Source of the DNA: an uncultured Eubacteriales bacterium
GTDB lineage: Bacteria > Bacillota > Clostridia > Oscillospirales > Acutalibacteraceae
Direction: 5' to 3'
NCBI GenBank assembly: GCA_902491475.1
Contig: CABUHY010000001.1
Span: 108,821-172,820, forward strand
Length of the DNA stretch: 64,000 nucleotides
Positions 15,575-24,012 of the stretch are shown one piece after another. Below the pieces are notes generated by a model. It ran no database searches, was not told the DNA's origin, and saw only the letters and a list, made by a program, of their open reading frames with translations. How positions within the stretch are numbered: the stretch's first letter is position 1; each line of letters starts with the position of its first letter. Made by a program: the position numbers and the translations under genes.

Positions 15575-16264
15575 TTAAACCTTGAAATAGTCGAGCTTCT
15601 TTTCAAGCTTTGAGAAAAGAACCGTCAGAACGCCGTTGAATATGAGATAATAAACCGCTGTGAAGAACAGGGGCCAAATTACGCCGGAAATTCCGTGCGA
15701 GCCCTTCATAAAGGACTGACCTGCCCAGATAATCTCCTGCAATGCGATAATTCTTGAAAGAGAAGTATCCTTGACAAGAGTGATAATTTCGTTTGACATC
15801 GGCGGTATAATGCGCTTTATCATCTGAAGGAGGGTTACTTTGAAAAAGATTTGCGATTTTGACATACCGAGTACGATACCTGCCTCCTGCTGACCCTTGG
15901 GTACGCTGACAATACCGCCTCTGAATATCTCGGAAAAATAGCAGGCATAGTTGAGAATAAACGCAACGCACGCCGCCATAAATCTGCCGTCCTCTCCGCC
16001 GCCCCAAAGCTGAACGCCGAAAACAAGACCCGGCAAATAGAAAATAATAAGCAACTGAATCATAAGCGGCGAACCTCTTACAATCCACACAATAACTTTA
16101 ATCAGCACGCTCAAAGGCTTAAATTTCGACATTGAGCCGAAAGATATAAGCAAGCCGAGCGGTATTGCTCCGATTAAAGTAAAGATAAACAATTTGAATG
16201 TTTGCAGGAAACCGACATTCAACGCATTGAAAACTATCGGAAACTGTTCTGCGAACTGACTCAT
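15575..16264 (-). CDS. Polar amino-acid ABC transporter, permease
   Basis: A 229-residue inner-membrane permease of the HisM/GlnP type with about five membrane helices. The EAA-loop region is EIFRGGIVSVPKGQQEAGIVLGMSKSQIF (near residues 112-140), which docks with the ATPase. It lies 13 bp upstream of the ATPase gene and about 80 bp downstream of the substrate-binding lipoprotein. As the only permease in the operon it presumably works as a homodimer. Confidence 0.93.
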   Translation of the reverse strand: MSQFAEQFPIVFNALNVGFLQTFKLFIFTLIGAIPLGLLISFGSMSKFKPLSVLIKVIVWIVRGSPLMIQLLIIFYLPGLVFGVQLWGGGEDGRFMAACVAFILNYACYFSEIFRGGIVSVPKGQQEAGIVLGMSKSQIFFKVTLLQMIKRIIPPMSNEIITLVKDTSLSRIIALQEIIWAGQSFMKGSHGISGVIWPLFFTAVYYLIFNGVLTVLFSKLEKKLDYFKV

Positions 16265-16344
16265 AAAAACTCCTTAAACGCCGAAAACAGAGAGTACTTT
16301 GCGTATTCTCTGTTCGGCAAAATATAATATTTTCTGAAATTCGA

Positions 16345-17130
16345 TTATTTAATAAGCGAAGCCTGTACGCCGTACTGCTCTGCTGTCTTTTCCATTGAAC
16401 CGTCAGCCATGGAAGAAGTGAAGAAATCGTTGAGCTTTGCAACAAGGTCGCTGCCCTGACGGAAGCCTACGCCGTATTCCTCATCGTTAAGAGTTACGGT
16501 ATATGTAAGGTTTTCATAGCTTGTGCCCTCGCCTACCATAGCCGCAGCCATAAGTCTGTCGATGATAGCCGCATCGCACGAGCCCGATTTAACTTCGAGA
16601 AGAGCGGTTGCCTGGTCAACTACGGGTGTAGCGTTGTAGCCGTTTGCAGCTGCCGCCTTTTCGCCCGCCGAACCTGCTTCAACGGCAAATTTGAGGTCTT
16701 TGCAAGCTTCGGCTGTTGTGTATTTATCGGCAACATCCTTGTTTACGATTACGACCTGACCGTTATTGCAATAAGCGTTTGAGCAATCCATTGAAGATTT
16801 AACTTCGTCGGTAAGAGTCATACCGTTCCATACGCAGTCGATTTTCTTATCGCTGAGTTCAAGCGCCTTATTATCCCAATCGATAACTACAAACTGAACT
16901 TCAACTCCGAGGCTCTTTGCGAAAGCCTTTGCCATATCGGCGTCAAAGCCTATCCATTCGTCGCTGCCCGACTCCTTGTAGTCCATAGGCTCAAACTCGG
17001 TAATACCAACTACCAAAGTGCCCTTTTCCTGAACATAAGCAAGGTCGGAAGTTTCCGTTTTAGCTCCGCAGCCAGCAAACATACAAGCTACAAGAACGAA
17101 TGCACAAATTACTGCTAATACCTTTTTCAT
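16345..17130 (-). CDS. Amino-acid ABC transporter substrate-binding lipoprotein
   Basis: A 261-residue SBP_bac_3-type protein. It has a lipoprotein signal, MKKVLAVICAFVLVACMFAGC, with cleavage before the Cys at about residue 22. Family blocks are GTLVVGITEFEPMDYKE, WIGFDADMAKAFAKSLGVEV, KKIDCVWNGMTLTDEVKSSM and CDAAIIDRLMAA. It captures a polar amino acid outside the membrane and passes it to the permease; the ligand is not certain. I use ATG 17130, which gives the signal peptide and has GGAGG before it; the open frame extends 32 codons upstream without a better site. Confidence 0.94.
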   Translation of the reverse strand: MKKVLAVICAFVLVACMFAGCGAKTETSDLAYVQEKGTLVVGITEFEPMDYKESGSDEWIGFDADMAKAFAKSLGVEVQFVVIDWDNKALELSDKKIDCVWNGMTLTDEVKSSMDCSNAYCNNGQVVIVNKDVADKYTTAEACKDLKFAVEAGSAGEKAAAANGYNATPVVDQATALLEVKSGSCDAAIIDRLMAAAMVGEGTSYENLTYTVTLNDEEYGVGFRQGSDLVAKLNDFFTSSMADGSMEKTAEQYGVQASLIK

Positions 17131-17324
17131 TGTTTTTTCCTCCGAAATCATATTGATTTTGTTTCGCTTTATCGTGCTAAAGTGATAATGCGCTACTATG
17201 TTAACATTAAAAATCGCATTTGTCAACAGGAAATGATAATTTTTTTGAAAAAATCGGAATAAATATTTTTATACCCGTTATTGACTTTGACAGCTATTTT
17301 TTATATAATATCAAGGCAACATTC

Positions 17325-17411
17325 GCTGGTGTGGCGAAATCGGCAGACGCAAGGGACTTAAAATCCCTCGGTAGCAATACCGTACCGGTTCAAGTCCGGT
17401 CACCAGCACCA
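17325..17411 (+). tRNA. tRNA-Leu (anticodon TAA)
   Basis: The acceptor stem GCTGGTG/CACCAGC, long variable arm, T-arm CCGGTTCAAGTCCGG and encoded CCA are all present. The anticodon loop CTTAAAA gives TAA at 17359-17361. Promoter TTGACT-N17-TATAAT at 17281-17309. Confidence 0.97.
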
Positions 17412-17450
17412 TAAAAGCACCCTCTGCTTTTGCAGGGGGTGCTTTTATAT
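17411..17450 (+). terminator. tRNA-Leu terminator
   Basis: AAAAGCACCCTCTGC and GCAGGGGGTGCTTTT pair around a TTTT loop. Confidence 0.88.
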
Positions 17451-17463
17451 CTTATCAAAAGAT

Positions 17464-17477
17464 CGGACTTGAACCGG
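17464..17477. repeat. Inverted copy of the tRNA-Leu T-arm
   Basis: CGGACTTGAACCGG is the exact reverse complement of the tRNA-Leu T-arm at 17385-17398. It lies just past the tRNA-Leu terminator, as in the tmRNA array. The sequence that follows (to about 17530) is A/T-rich with no gene. Confidence 0.8.
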
Positions 17478-17532
17478 ATAGTTCGCTATTATATACAAAA
17501 AGATTGGTTACAAAATAATTAAACTTTAACAA

Positions 17533-17638
17533 GGTCGAGATGACAGGACCTGACAAGGCAAGCCTTGTCAGTCTTTTCTTCAATTATATGTCCGTTTTGC
17601 TCCGCAAAACACGGACGATTGCAGGTTCAAGTCCTGTC
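17533..17638 (-). repeat. tRNA-Pro-linked element: direct 3'-end copy plus inverted T-arm copy
   Basis: Read in the direction of tRNA-Pro (minus strand), downstream of its terminator, there are three parts. An inverted copy of the tRNA-Pro T-arm comes first (17621-17638, 18 bases exact to 17701-17718 in reverse complement). Then comes a GTCCG...CGGAC hairpin ending ACGGACATATAAT (17583-17616), shared with the tmRNA array. Last are a GACAAGGC/GCCTTGTC palindrome and a direct copy of the tRNA 3' end (17533-17549, identical to 17692-17708) with CCA changed to CCT. This is one unit of the same architecture as the tmRNA 173-bp repeat. Confidence 0.85.
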
Positions 17639-17652
17639 TAAACCTTAAATCA

Positions 17653-17690
17653 TAAAAACAGACCCCTGCTTTTGCAGAGGTCTGTTTTTA
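17653..17690 (-). terminator. tRNA-Pro terminator
   Basis: AAAAACAGACCCCTGC and GCAGAGGTCTGTTTTT pair around TTTT; it can act in both directions. Confidence 0.85.
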
Positions 17691-17767
17691 TGGTCGAGAT
17701 GACAGGACTTGAACCTGCGGCCTCTGCGTCCCGAACGCAGCGCTCTACCAAACTGAGCCACATCTCG
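17691..17767 (-). tRNA. tRNA-Pro (anticodon CGG)
   Basis: On the minus strand, acceptor CGAGATG/CATCTCG with encoded CCA, D-arm GGCTCAGTTTGGTAGAGC, anticodon loop TTCGGGA (anticodon CGG) and T-arm GCAGGTTCAAGTCCTGT. Transcribed toward tRNA-Leu. Confidence 0.97.
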
Positions 17768-17988
17768 AAAGCATATGTTTCTTTAACGCTCGAATATTAT
17801 AATATATATCGGCGGTAAAATCAAGTGAAATTTCAGATTTTTTGCAAATGTCGTCAACATATTCAAAAAAGCGTGTATTTACAAGCCTTTTTTGTACCGA
17901 AGATATTCAAAAATATTCAATTAGCACTTGATTTTTGGTAAAAAATAGAATATATTTATTAAGTATTTATATTTTGGGAGGTTAAGAT

Positions 17989-19386
17989 ATGAAAGAAGAA
18001 AACAGGGAGTATGGTCAGGTCGCATACGACATAGTTGAGCATGCTGCCAAAAAAATCGGTTCTCGTCTTCCCGGCTCTGAGGGCGAAAGAAAATTCCACG
18101 ACTATATGTGCGGAAAACTTGAAGAAATCGGCATCAAGCCCGTTAAGGAAGAATTTGCCGTTTCTCCCCGTTCGGGTATCGGCGGATTGGGATACGCAGG
18201 ATACTTCGGCATTATTATGAGCGCTCTTACATATTTTGCGCTTCACAACTATTATTTATGGTTTGCAATGGCTTTTGCGGGTCTTATCTTCGTATCCTGG
18301 CTCGTATTCAGCTGCTTCTTCTATAAAAAATGGTTCGATATGTTCTTCCCGCAGAAGATTTCAATGAACTCCTACGGCGAGCTTCTTCCCGAGGACGGTA
18401 AGTATGATTATACAATCGTTCTTTCGGGTCATACTGACACAAGCTGGACATGGAGACATTCCGAAAACACATACAAGCACAGAAACAAGCCTATTCTCGG
18501 ACTTCTTACCGTTTACGGCAAGGTAGGCTTCGGCGCAATTTGCGTATTTCTCAATGTAGGTATTGCGGTTGCTATGGCTGTTATCTACGGCGCAATGCTC
18601 ATTTCAACATCATGCGGTCTTGACGCTTCGGGTTACTCATTCACTTCGGAATGGGCTGCAAATATGTATGAATGGGCTTACAACATAACAGCAAGCGCAT
18701 CTTTCAAGACATTTACCAATGTTGCACTTCTTGTTCTTCCCGTTGTTACGGCAATCGGCAGCGCATTTGTTGCAATGTGGGGCGACCCTCACGAAGAAAA
18801 CGCTTCAAGAGGCGCTATGGATAACGCAACAGGTATAGGACTCAGCTACGCTGTTATCAAGTACTTCAAGGAGCACCCCGAAAAGATGCCAAAGAACTGC
18901 CGTATCATCGATTACAACTGTGGTTCTGAGGAAGCGGGTCTTCGCGGTTCTATGGCTTTTGCCGCAGAGCACAAGGACGACGGTATGCTTGAAAACTGTT
19001 GGAACCTTAACATTGACTCCGTTGCCGACAAGGATTATTTTGAGGTCGTTATCAAGGACGACTGGCAGGGCTGCCGTTTCGACAAGGACCTTGAAAAGAT
19101 GTTCAAGGACACATTTGCAGAGCTCGGCATCGAATCAAAGACAAACGGTTGTATTCACAACCCCGTCGGCGGCTGCGACTCAACTCCTATGACCAAGGCA
19201 GGCGTAAAATCCGTAACATTTGCGGCTCAGAACCCGATGCTTACATATTATTATCACACCTGGAGAGACTTGCCCGAGCGCTTTGAACCCGAAACCGTAT
19301 CAACAGGCTTTGATGTTCTTCTCAGCGTTATCGAAAAGATTGACAAGTTCCAGCAGGAAAACGGCTTCAACGGCGTAAACCACTGA
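17989..19386 (+). CDS. M28-family metallopeptidase with internal membrane segments
   Basis: A 465-residue protein. The dizinc aminopeptidase motifs of M28 are present: SGHTDTSW (His-Asp), GAMDNATGIG (bridging Asp), CGSEEAGLRG (catalytic Glu-Glu), NIDSVAD (Asp) and a final YYYHTWRDL (His). Unlike secreted M28 enzymes it has no signal peptide. Hydrophobic segments interrupt the fold near residues 62-105 and 180-265, making it a likely polytopic membrane protein. GGGAGG precedes the ATG. A paralogue lies at 49509-50747. The substrate is unknown; peptide release at the membrane is the family expectation. A hairpin terminator follows at about 19402-19440. Confidence 0.87.
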   Translation: MKEENREYGQVAYDIVEHAAKKIGSRLPGSEGERKFHDYMCGKLEEIGIKPVKEEFAVSPRSGIGGLGYAGYFGIIMSALTYFALHNYYLWFAMAFAGLIFVSWLVFSCFFYKKWFDMFFPQKISMNSYGELLPEDGKYDYTIVLSGHTDTSWTWRHSENTYKHRNKPILGLLTVYGKVGFGAICVFLNVGIAVAMAVIYGAMLISTSCGLDASGYSFTSEWAANMYEWAYNITASASFKTFTNVALLVLPVVTAIGSAFVAMWGDPHEENASRGAMDNATGIGLSYAVIKYFKEHPEKMPKNCRIIDYNCGSEEAGLRGSMAFAAEHKDDGMLENCWNLNIDSVADKDYFEVVIKDDWQGCRFDKDLEKMFKDTFAELGIESKTNGCIHNPVGGCDSTPMTKAGVKSVTFAAQNPMLTYYYHTWRDLPERFEPETVSTGFDVLLSVIEKIDKFQQENGFNGVNH

Positions 19387-19401
19387 TAAGTCAATAATTA
19401 T

Positions 19402-19440
19402 TAAGAGCGAAAAGGTTATCTTTTCGCTCTTGTTTTTTGC
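19402..19440 (+). terminator. Terminator after M28 peptidase
   Basis: AAGAGCGAAAAG and CTTTTCGCTCTT pair around GTTAT, followed by GTTTTTT. Confidence 0.88.
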
Positions 19441-19482
19441 TCTGTTAAATGATATACTAATCGGGAAACGAGGTAATGCTAT

Positions 19483-19725
19483 ATGATGATAAACGGACAC
19501 GATATTCCCGAAATTGCCTTTTTTGAAAACAAGAATGTTTTTACGGGCAGCGACGGTAAAAATTTCAGATACAGGCTTGCAAATTCGGACGGAAAGCTTG
19601 AAGTAAGCGTCTGGTATGAGGACATATGCTTTGAGCTGTGCCACGACCCCGAAAGCGAAACCTTTGAGTTGAGCAACGACGCTTTACCGAGTGCCGTAGA
19701 TTGGATTTTCAGCCACAAAAAATAA
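19483..19725 (+). CDS. Small conserved-type hypothetical protein
   Basis: An 80-residue soluble, acidic protein (HDIPEIAFFENKNVFTGSDG, then VSVWYEDICFELCHDPESE). GAGGTAATGCTAT precedes tandem ATG codons at 19483 and 19486; either could start it. No signal, membrane segment or Cys motif is visible, and I do not recognise its family. It stands alone between two hairpin terminators, so it is probably its own transcription unit. Confidence 0.65.
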   Translation: MMINGHDIPEIAFFENKNVFTGSDGKNFRYRLANSDGKLEVSVWYEDICFELCHDPESETFELSNDALPSAVDWIFSHKK

Positions 19726-19731
19726 CGATAA

Positions 19732-19768
19732 ACGCCGATACAGAGAATTTCTTCGTATCGGCGTTGTT
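19732..19768. terminator. Bidirectional terminator between convergent genes
   Basis: AACGCCGATAC and GTATCGGCGTT pair around AGAGAATTTCTTC; T-run on one side. Confidence 0.8.
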
Positions 19769-20542
19769 TTATAAGTTTTTATCAAGGAAATCGGCGGCTT
19801 TATCAATCCAACCCTCTGCATCTTTCCCCTCGGCAAGCCCTATTCCGTGGCCGCCGTTGTCAAAATAAAGGAATTCATTTTCGACTTTATTCTCGTTGAG
19901 AGCCTTTTCGAGCATCTCACTGTTTTCGACAGGCACCGACATATCGTCCCTGTTGTGCCAGCAAAAGGTCGGCGGATAATCGGGCTTTATATGTAAATAA
20001 ACGGAAGCGGCATTGCGTTCCGCTTTACCCGTCAGCATACCGAGGAAAATACGCCTTGAAACCTTGTGCGTCAAATCTCCCATTGTTATAACGGGATAAG
20101 CGAGCACAAGCGCTTTGGGTTTAAGCGAATAATCCCTGTTTTCATATTCGCACTCAAATCTCTCATACTGCGTTGCAAAAAAAGCACACAGGTGTCCGCC
20201 TGCCGAGCTTCCCATCAAGGCAATTCTGTCGGCGTCGATTTCAAGCTCCTGCGCCTTTGATTTGATAAACTGCATTGCCCTCGCAACATCTTTAAGCGGA
20301 TAAGGGAAACGACCGTTGCCGCTTCCTACACTGTAAAACAGAACAAAGGCGTTGTATCCCCTCTCGTTGAGTTTTTCCGCGTAAGGTTTACCCTCGTTAG
20401 AGTCGGAAACAAACTTATATGCGCCGCCGGGGCAAATCAAGACTGTCGGGGCATTGTTGCCGACAATATAACTTTCAAGAACGACCTTTTTCCTCTGCGG
20501 GCGTTCCTTTATCTCTTTTTTTGTATAGAGCTGATATGTCAT
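19769..20542 (-). CDS. Alpha/beta-hydrolase (acetylesterase/BD-FAE-like)
   Basis: A 257-residue hydrolase. The oxyanion region is LICPGGAYKFVSD, the nucleophile elbow is GSSAGGHL (Ser near residue 115), and a C-terminal NGGHGIGLAEG supplies the His. The layout matches small cytosolic carbohydrate or xylan acetylesterases and related lipase-like enzymes. No signal peptide. I prefer ATG 20542 (MTYQLYTKKE) over an upstream start at 20569. It should remove acyl groups from small esters or sugars; the substrate is not known. No carbohydrate operon is adjacent. Confidence 0.85.
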   Translation of the reverse strand: MTYQLYTKKEIKERPQRKKVVLESYIVGNNAPTVLICPGGAYKFVSDSNEGKPYAEKLNERGYNAFVLFYSVGSGNGRFPYPLKDVARAMQFIKSKAQELEIDADRIALMGSSAGGHLCAFFATQYERFECEYENRDYSLKPKALVLAYPVITMGDLTHKVSRRIFLGMLTGKAERNAASVYLHIKPDYPPTFCWHNRDDMSVPVENSEMLEKALNENKVENEFLYFDNGGHGIGLAEGKDAEGWIDKAADFLDKNL

Positions 20543-20648
20543 TCCTATCACCGTCAAGTAAAATTTCAAATATATTTTACCAAAATTTGCTTTTGTTGTA
20601 AATATGGATTATAATAATAAGCCGATGTGAATTGTTTTGACAAAACAG

Positions 20649-20677
20649 TTGCATAAACCGATATTTTTTTATATAAT
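20649..20677 (+). promoter_or_regulatory. Promoter of prfB
   Basis: TTGCAT (20649-20654), 17-bp spacer, TATAAT (20672-20677). Confidence 0.7.
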
Positions 20678-20717
20678 ACTAAAGTTAAATACTTACTAAA
20701 AAGGAAAAGGTATATTT

Positions 20718-21836
20718 ATGCTTCAATTTGAAGAATTAAGATTAAGACTTCTCGGCCACGAGGCGGCACTCAACGACCTTGCGGACGCACTCGGTCTTGA
20801 AAAAATGAAAAAGGAAATCGCAGAGCTTGACGCAAAAACCGCAGAAAACGGCTTTTGGGACGATGTCAAGGGTTCACAGGTTGTTCTCAAACGCCAGAGC
20901 GCACTCAAGAACAAGGTAAACGCTTACGAAAAGTTAAAGCAGGATTATGACGACGCTCTTGTTATGATTGAGCTTGCAAACGAGGAAGAGGACGAAAGCC
21001 TTGTCGAAGAATGCGAAGAAAGCGTTCAGAAGATTGAAAACGACCTTGAAACCATGACCCTCTCCACCCTTTTGAGCGGAGAGTACGACTCAAAGAATGC
21101 CATTCTTACCTTCCATGCCGGCGCAGGCGGAACAGAGGCTCAGGACTGGGCGCAGATGCTTTTCCGTATGTACTGCCGTTGGGGCGAACGACACGGCTAC
21201 AAGGTTACCACTCTTGACTATCTCGACGGAGACGAAGCGGGTCTCAAATCGGCAAGTATTCTTATCGAGGGCGAAAACGCTTACGGATATATGAAGAGCG
21301 AAACAGGTATTCACAGACTTGTCCGTGTCTCCCCGTTCGACTCCGAGGGCAGACGCCACACATCGTTTGCTTCGCTTGAGGTTATGCCCGAAATCGACGA
21401 CACGATTGAGGTCGAAATCGCTCCCGAGGACATAAAGATGGATGTTTACCGTTCATCGGGCGCAGGCGGACAGAAGGTCAACAAGACCTCCTCTGCGGTT
21501 CGTCTTACGCATATCCCGACAGGTATCGTCGTTGCGTGTCAGGTTGAAAGAAGCCAGCACCAAAACCGTGAGGTTGCAATGACAATGCTTAAATCGAAGC
21601 TCATTGAAATTAAAGAGCGTGAACATCTTGACAAAATTTCCGACATCAAGGGCGACCAGAAAGAAATCGCCTGGGGCAGTCAGATAAGGTCATATGTATT
21701 TATGCCCTATCAGCTTGTCAAGGACCACAGAACAAACTACGAAATGGGCAATATAGCAAATGTTATGGACGGAGACATTGACGGCTTTATTAACGCTTAC
21801 TTAAAGCAGGAGTCGCAGAAAAATCTCCAAAGATAA
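20718..21836 (+). CDS. prfB: Peptide chain release factor 2, single continuous frame
   Basis: A 372-residue RF2 that ends translation at UAA/UGA. The stop-codon-reading motif SPF lies in LVRVSPFDSEGRRHTSF (near residue 198), and the catalytic GGQ in YRSSGAGGQKVNKTSSAVRL (near 240). Unlike many bacterial prfB genes there is no in-frame UGA near codon 25: the frame is open from ATG 20718, so the autoregulatory +1 frameshift is absent. AAGGAAAAGG precedes the ATG. Promoter at 20649-20677; terminator at 21912-21956. Confidence 0.95.
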   Translation: MLQFEELRLRLLGHEAALNDLADALGLEKMKKEIAELDAKTAENGFWDDVKGSQVVLKRQSALKNKVNAYEKLKQDYDDALVMIELANEEEDESLVEECEESVQKIENDLETMTLSTLLSGEYDSKNAILTFHAGAGGTEAQDWAQMLFRMYCRWGERHGYKVTTLDYLDGDEAGLKSASILIEGENAYGYMKSETGIHRLVRVSPFDSEGRRHTSFASLEVMPEIDDTIEVEIAPEDIKMDVYRSSGAGGQKVNKTSSAVRLTHIPTGIVVACQVERSQHQNREVAMTMLKSKLIEIKEREHLDKISDIKGDQKEIAWGSQIRSYVFMPYQLVKDHRTNYEMGNIANVMDGDIDGFINAYLKQESQKNLQR

Positions 21837-21911
21837 AAACATTGAACCAAATCTGAATTATTAAGTCGGTTGTGCTACAAAGCAACGCATCTTTTTACAA
21901 TAATATGATTG

Positions 21912-21956
21912 ACCCCCACGGATATGCGACGGCATTATCTGTGGGGGTGCTTTTTA
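21912..21956 (+). terminator. Terminator of prfB
   Basis: ACCCCCAC and GTGGGGGT close a 26-base loop region, followed by GCTTTTT. Confidence 0.75.
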
Positions 21957-22014
21957 TATATCAAAAATATCTTTTTGGAGCGTTCAACCGATTCTGTTCG
22001 CTTTTTACAGTCCG

Positions 22015-22662
22015 TTATATCTTAAAGCATTTCTGAAGCGACTTGTACTCTCCGAGCACAACAAGTGTAATTTGGTCTGTCAGCAAAGTGTCGGGTGAAA
22101 CGGAAGCGTTCAGTTTTCCGTTCTGCTTATACGCCATAATGTTTATATTATACTTTTTGCGGATGTCCACCTCTCCTACGGTTTTTCCTATCCACGCAAG
22201 CGGAACCTCGACCTCAAAAATACCGTATTTGTCGTCAAGCTCAACATAGTCGAGCAGATGATCCGAGGAATAGCGGATTGCCGCCCATTTTGCGACCTGC
22301 TTTTCCGGATAAACAACCTCATCCGCACCGTTTCTGAGAAGAAATTTTTCCTGAACATCCCGTTTTGCCATGGAAACAACATATGAAGCGCCAAGCTCTT
22401 TCAGCAAAGAAGTTGTTTCAAGAGAATTTTGAAAATTTTCACTGATGGTAACCATACATACATCGTAATTGCCGATTCCGAGCGACTTCAAGAACTCCGA
22501 ATTTGTGCTGTCGCCTATCTGTGCATTGGTAACTATCGGCAAAATACCGTTTACCTTATCTTCGTCAATATCAACAGCCATTACCTCGTGACCGAGATTT
22601 GAAAGCTCCTCGGCAACATGTTTTCCAAAATGGCTTAATCCGATAAGTAAAATATTTTTCAT
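22015..22662 (-). CDS. Potassium uptake regulatory subunit, TrkA/KtrA family
   Basis: A 215-residue cytosolic RCK protein. The N-terminal Rossmann domain has LLIGLSHFGKHVAEELSNLG and acidic VDIDEDKV for nucleotide binding. A C-terminal TrkA-C domain follows (residues about 135-215, VPLAWIGKTVGEVDIRKKY). It gates the TrkH/KtrB channel in response to ATP/ADP or NAD(H) and, in some systems, c-di-AMP. It lies 12 bp downstream of its channel partner, as expected for a ktrBA-type operon. Confidence 0.93.
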   Translation of the reverse strand: MKNILLIGLSHFGKHVAEELSNLGHEVMAVDIDEDKVNGILPIVTNAQIGDSTNSEFLKSLGIGNYDVCMVTISENFQNSLETTSLLKELGASYVVSMAKRDVQEKFLLRNGADEVVYPEKQVAKWAAIRYSSDHLLDYVELDDKYGIFEVEVPLAWIGKTVGEVDIRKKYNINIMAYKQNGKLNASVSPDTLLTDQITLVVLGEYKSLQKCFKI

Positions 22663-22674
22663 TTTTTTGCTCCT

Positions 22675-24012
22675 TTACCCTACAGTTATTTTTTCCTGCG
22701 GCAGTTTTGCGTTTGTGTGTTGTTTATTTGAAAATGTCGCATAAATAAGAGTCAACCCGCCTACCCTGCCAAAATACATCAACAGCGTTAAAATCAACTT
22801 AGACACAAGCCCGAGCGACGGAGTTATGCCAAGTGTCAAACCGACCGTACCTACTGCAGAGGCGGTTTCAAACAGACAAACCGAAAGCGGCAGATTTTCA
22901 ATAACACTTATTGCCACTCCCGACGCAAAAAACAGTGTCATATACATGGTTATAAGCGTAGCCACATTTTTAATAACTTCATCCTCAATTCTTCTTCCGA
23001 AAAAGCCTATATTGTCACGGCGGAAGAAGGTCGCCGTAGCTGTCGCAAACAAAACGGCTACAGTGGTGGTTTTCATACCGCCTGCGGTTGAACCGGGCGA
23101 GCCGCCGATAAGCATAAGAAAAATCATAACCGCTCTTGAAGAGCCGCTCATTTCCGCCAAATTAACCGTATTGAAGCCTGCCGTCCTTGTTGTTACAGAC
23201 TGGAACAAAGAATGTAATATTCTTGTTGACATTTTTTCTCCCGAAAAATCGGCAAAGAAAAAGAAAATCGCAGGCACCGACACAAGAACAGCCGATGTTA
23301 CAAGTATTACCTTACTTTGCATACGGTAGCGTTTAAGATGAAATCGCTTTGTGCAGATGTCATCCCAAGTGAGGAAGCCTATACCGCCTATTGTAATCAA
23401 GAGCATAACGACAATGTTAATAAGCGGATTTGTATCGTACCCGGTTAATGATGAAAAAGGATTATCGGCTGTGCCTAAAATATCAAATCCCGCATTGCAA
23501 AAAGCCGAAATCGAATGAAAAAAGGATAACCAAATTCCCCGAGCGCCGAACTCCCGACAAAAAGACGGCATAAGCAAAACCGCGCCTACCGTCTCAACAA
23601 TAAATGTTCCGAAAAGGATAAACCTTGTAAGTCTGACTATTCCGCCGACTTCAGGCGCCGAAATCGCATTTTGCATTGTACTGCGTTGCATAAGCGAAAT
23701 TTTCCTGCCCGAAAGCATAGCGAACGAAGCGGCAACCGTAATAACTCCGAGTCCGCCTATTTGTATGAGCGTAATTATTACCGCCTGACCGAAAACCGAC
23801 CAATAGCTGCCCGTGTCATGCACAACAAGCCCTGTTACGCAAACTGCGGATGTCGATGTAAAAAGCGTCTCGTCAAAAGGCGTGACGACCCTGTCAACAG
23901 TAGAAATCGGGAGCATTAAAATCAGAGCTCCCAAAACGATAACTCCCGCAAACCCTAAAAGTATAAGCCGAAAAGGACTGAGTCTTTTGTGTCTGCGAAC
24001 TGAGTTTGGCAT
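22675..24012 (-). CDS. Potassium uptake channel subunit, TrkH/KtrB family
   Basis: A 445-residue membrane protein with eight to ten hydrophobic segments and the four pore-loop motifs of the family: TSTSAVCVTGL, HSISAFCNAGFDI, SVTTRTAGFN and ETASAVGTVGLTLG. The conserved Gly in each repeat is the selectivity-filter position. It imports K+ with Na+ or H+ coupling, and the RCK gene follows at once. Size fits KtrB rather than the longer TrkH. Confidence 0.94.
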   Translation of the reverse strand: MPNSVRRHKRLSPFRLILLGFAGVIVLGALILMLPISTVDRVVTPFDETLFTSTSAVCVTGLVVHDTGSYWSVFGQAVIITLIQIGGLGVITVAASFAMLSGRKISLMQRSTMQNAISAPEVGGIVRLTRFILFGTFIVETVGAVLLMPSFCREFGARGIWLSFFHSISAFCNAGFDILGTADNPFSSLTGYDTNPLINIVVMLLITIGGIGFLTWDDICTKRFHLKRYRMQSKVILVTSAVLVSVPAIFFFFADFSGEKMSTRILHSLFQSVTTRTAGFNTVNLAEMSGSSRAVMIFLMLIGGSPGSTAGGMKTTTVAVLFATATATFFRRDNIGFFGRRIEDEVIKNVATLITMYMTLFFASGVAISVIENLPLSVCLFETASAVGTVGLTLGITPSLGLVSKLILTLLMYFGRVGGLTLIYATFSNKQHTNAKLPQEKITVG

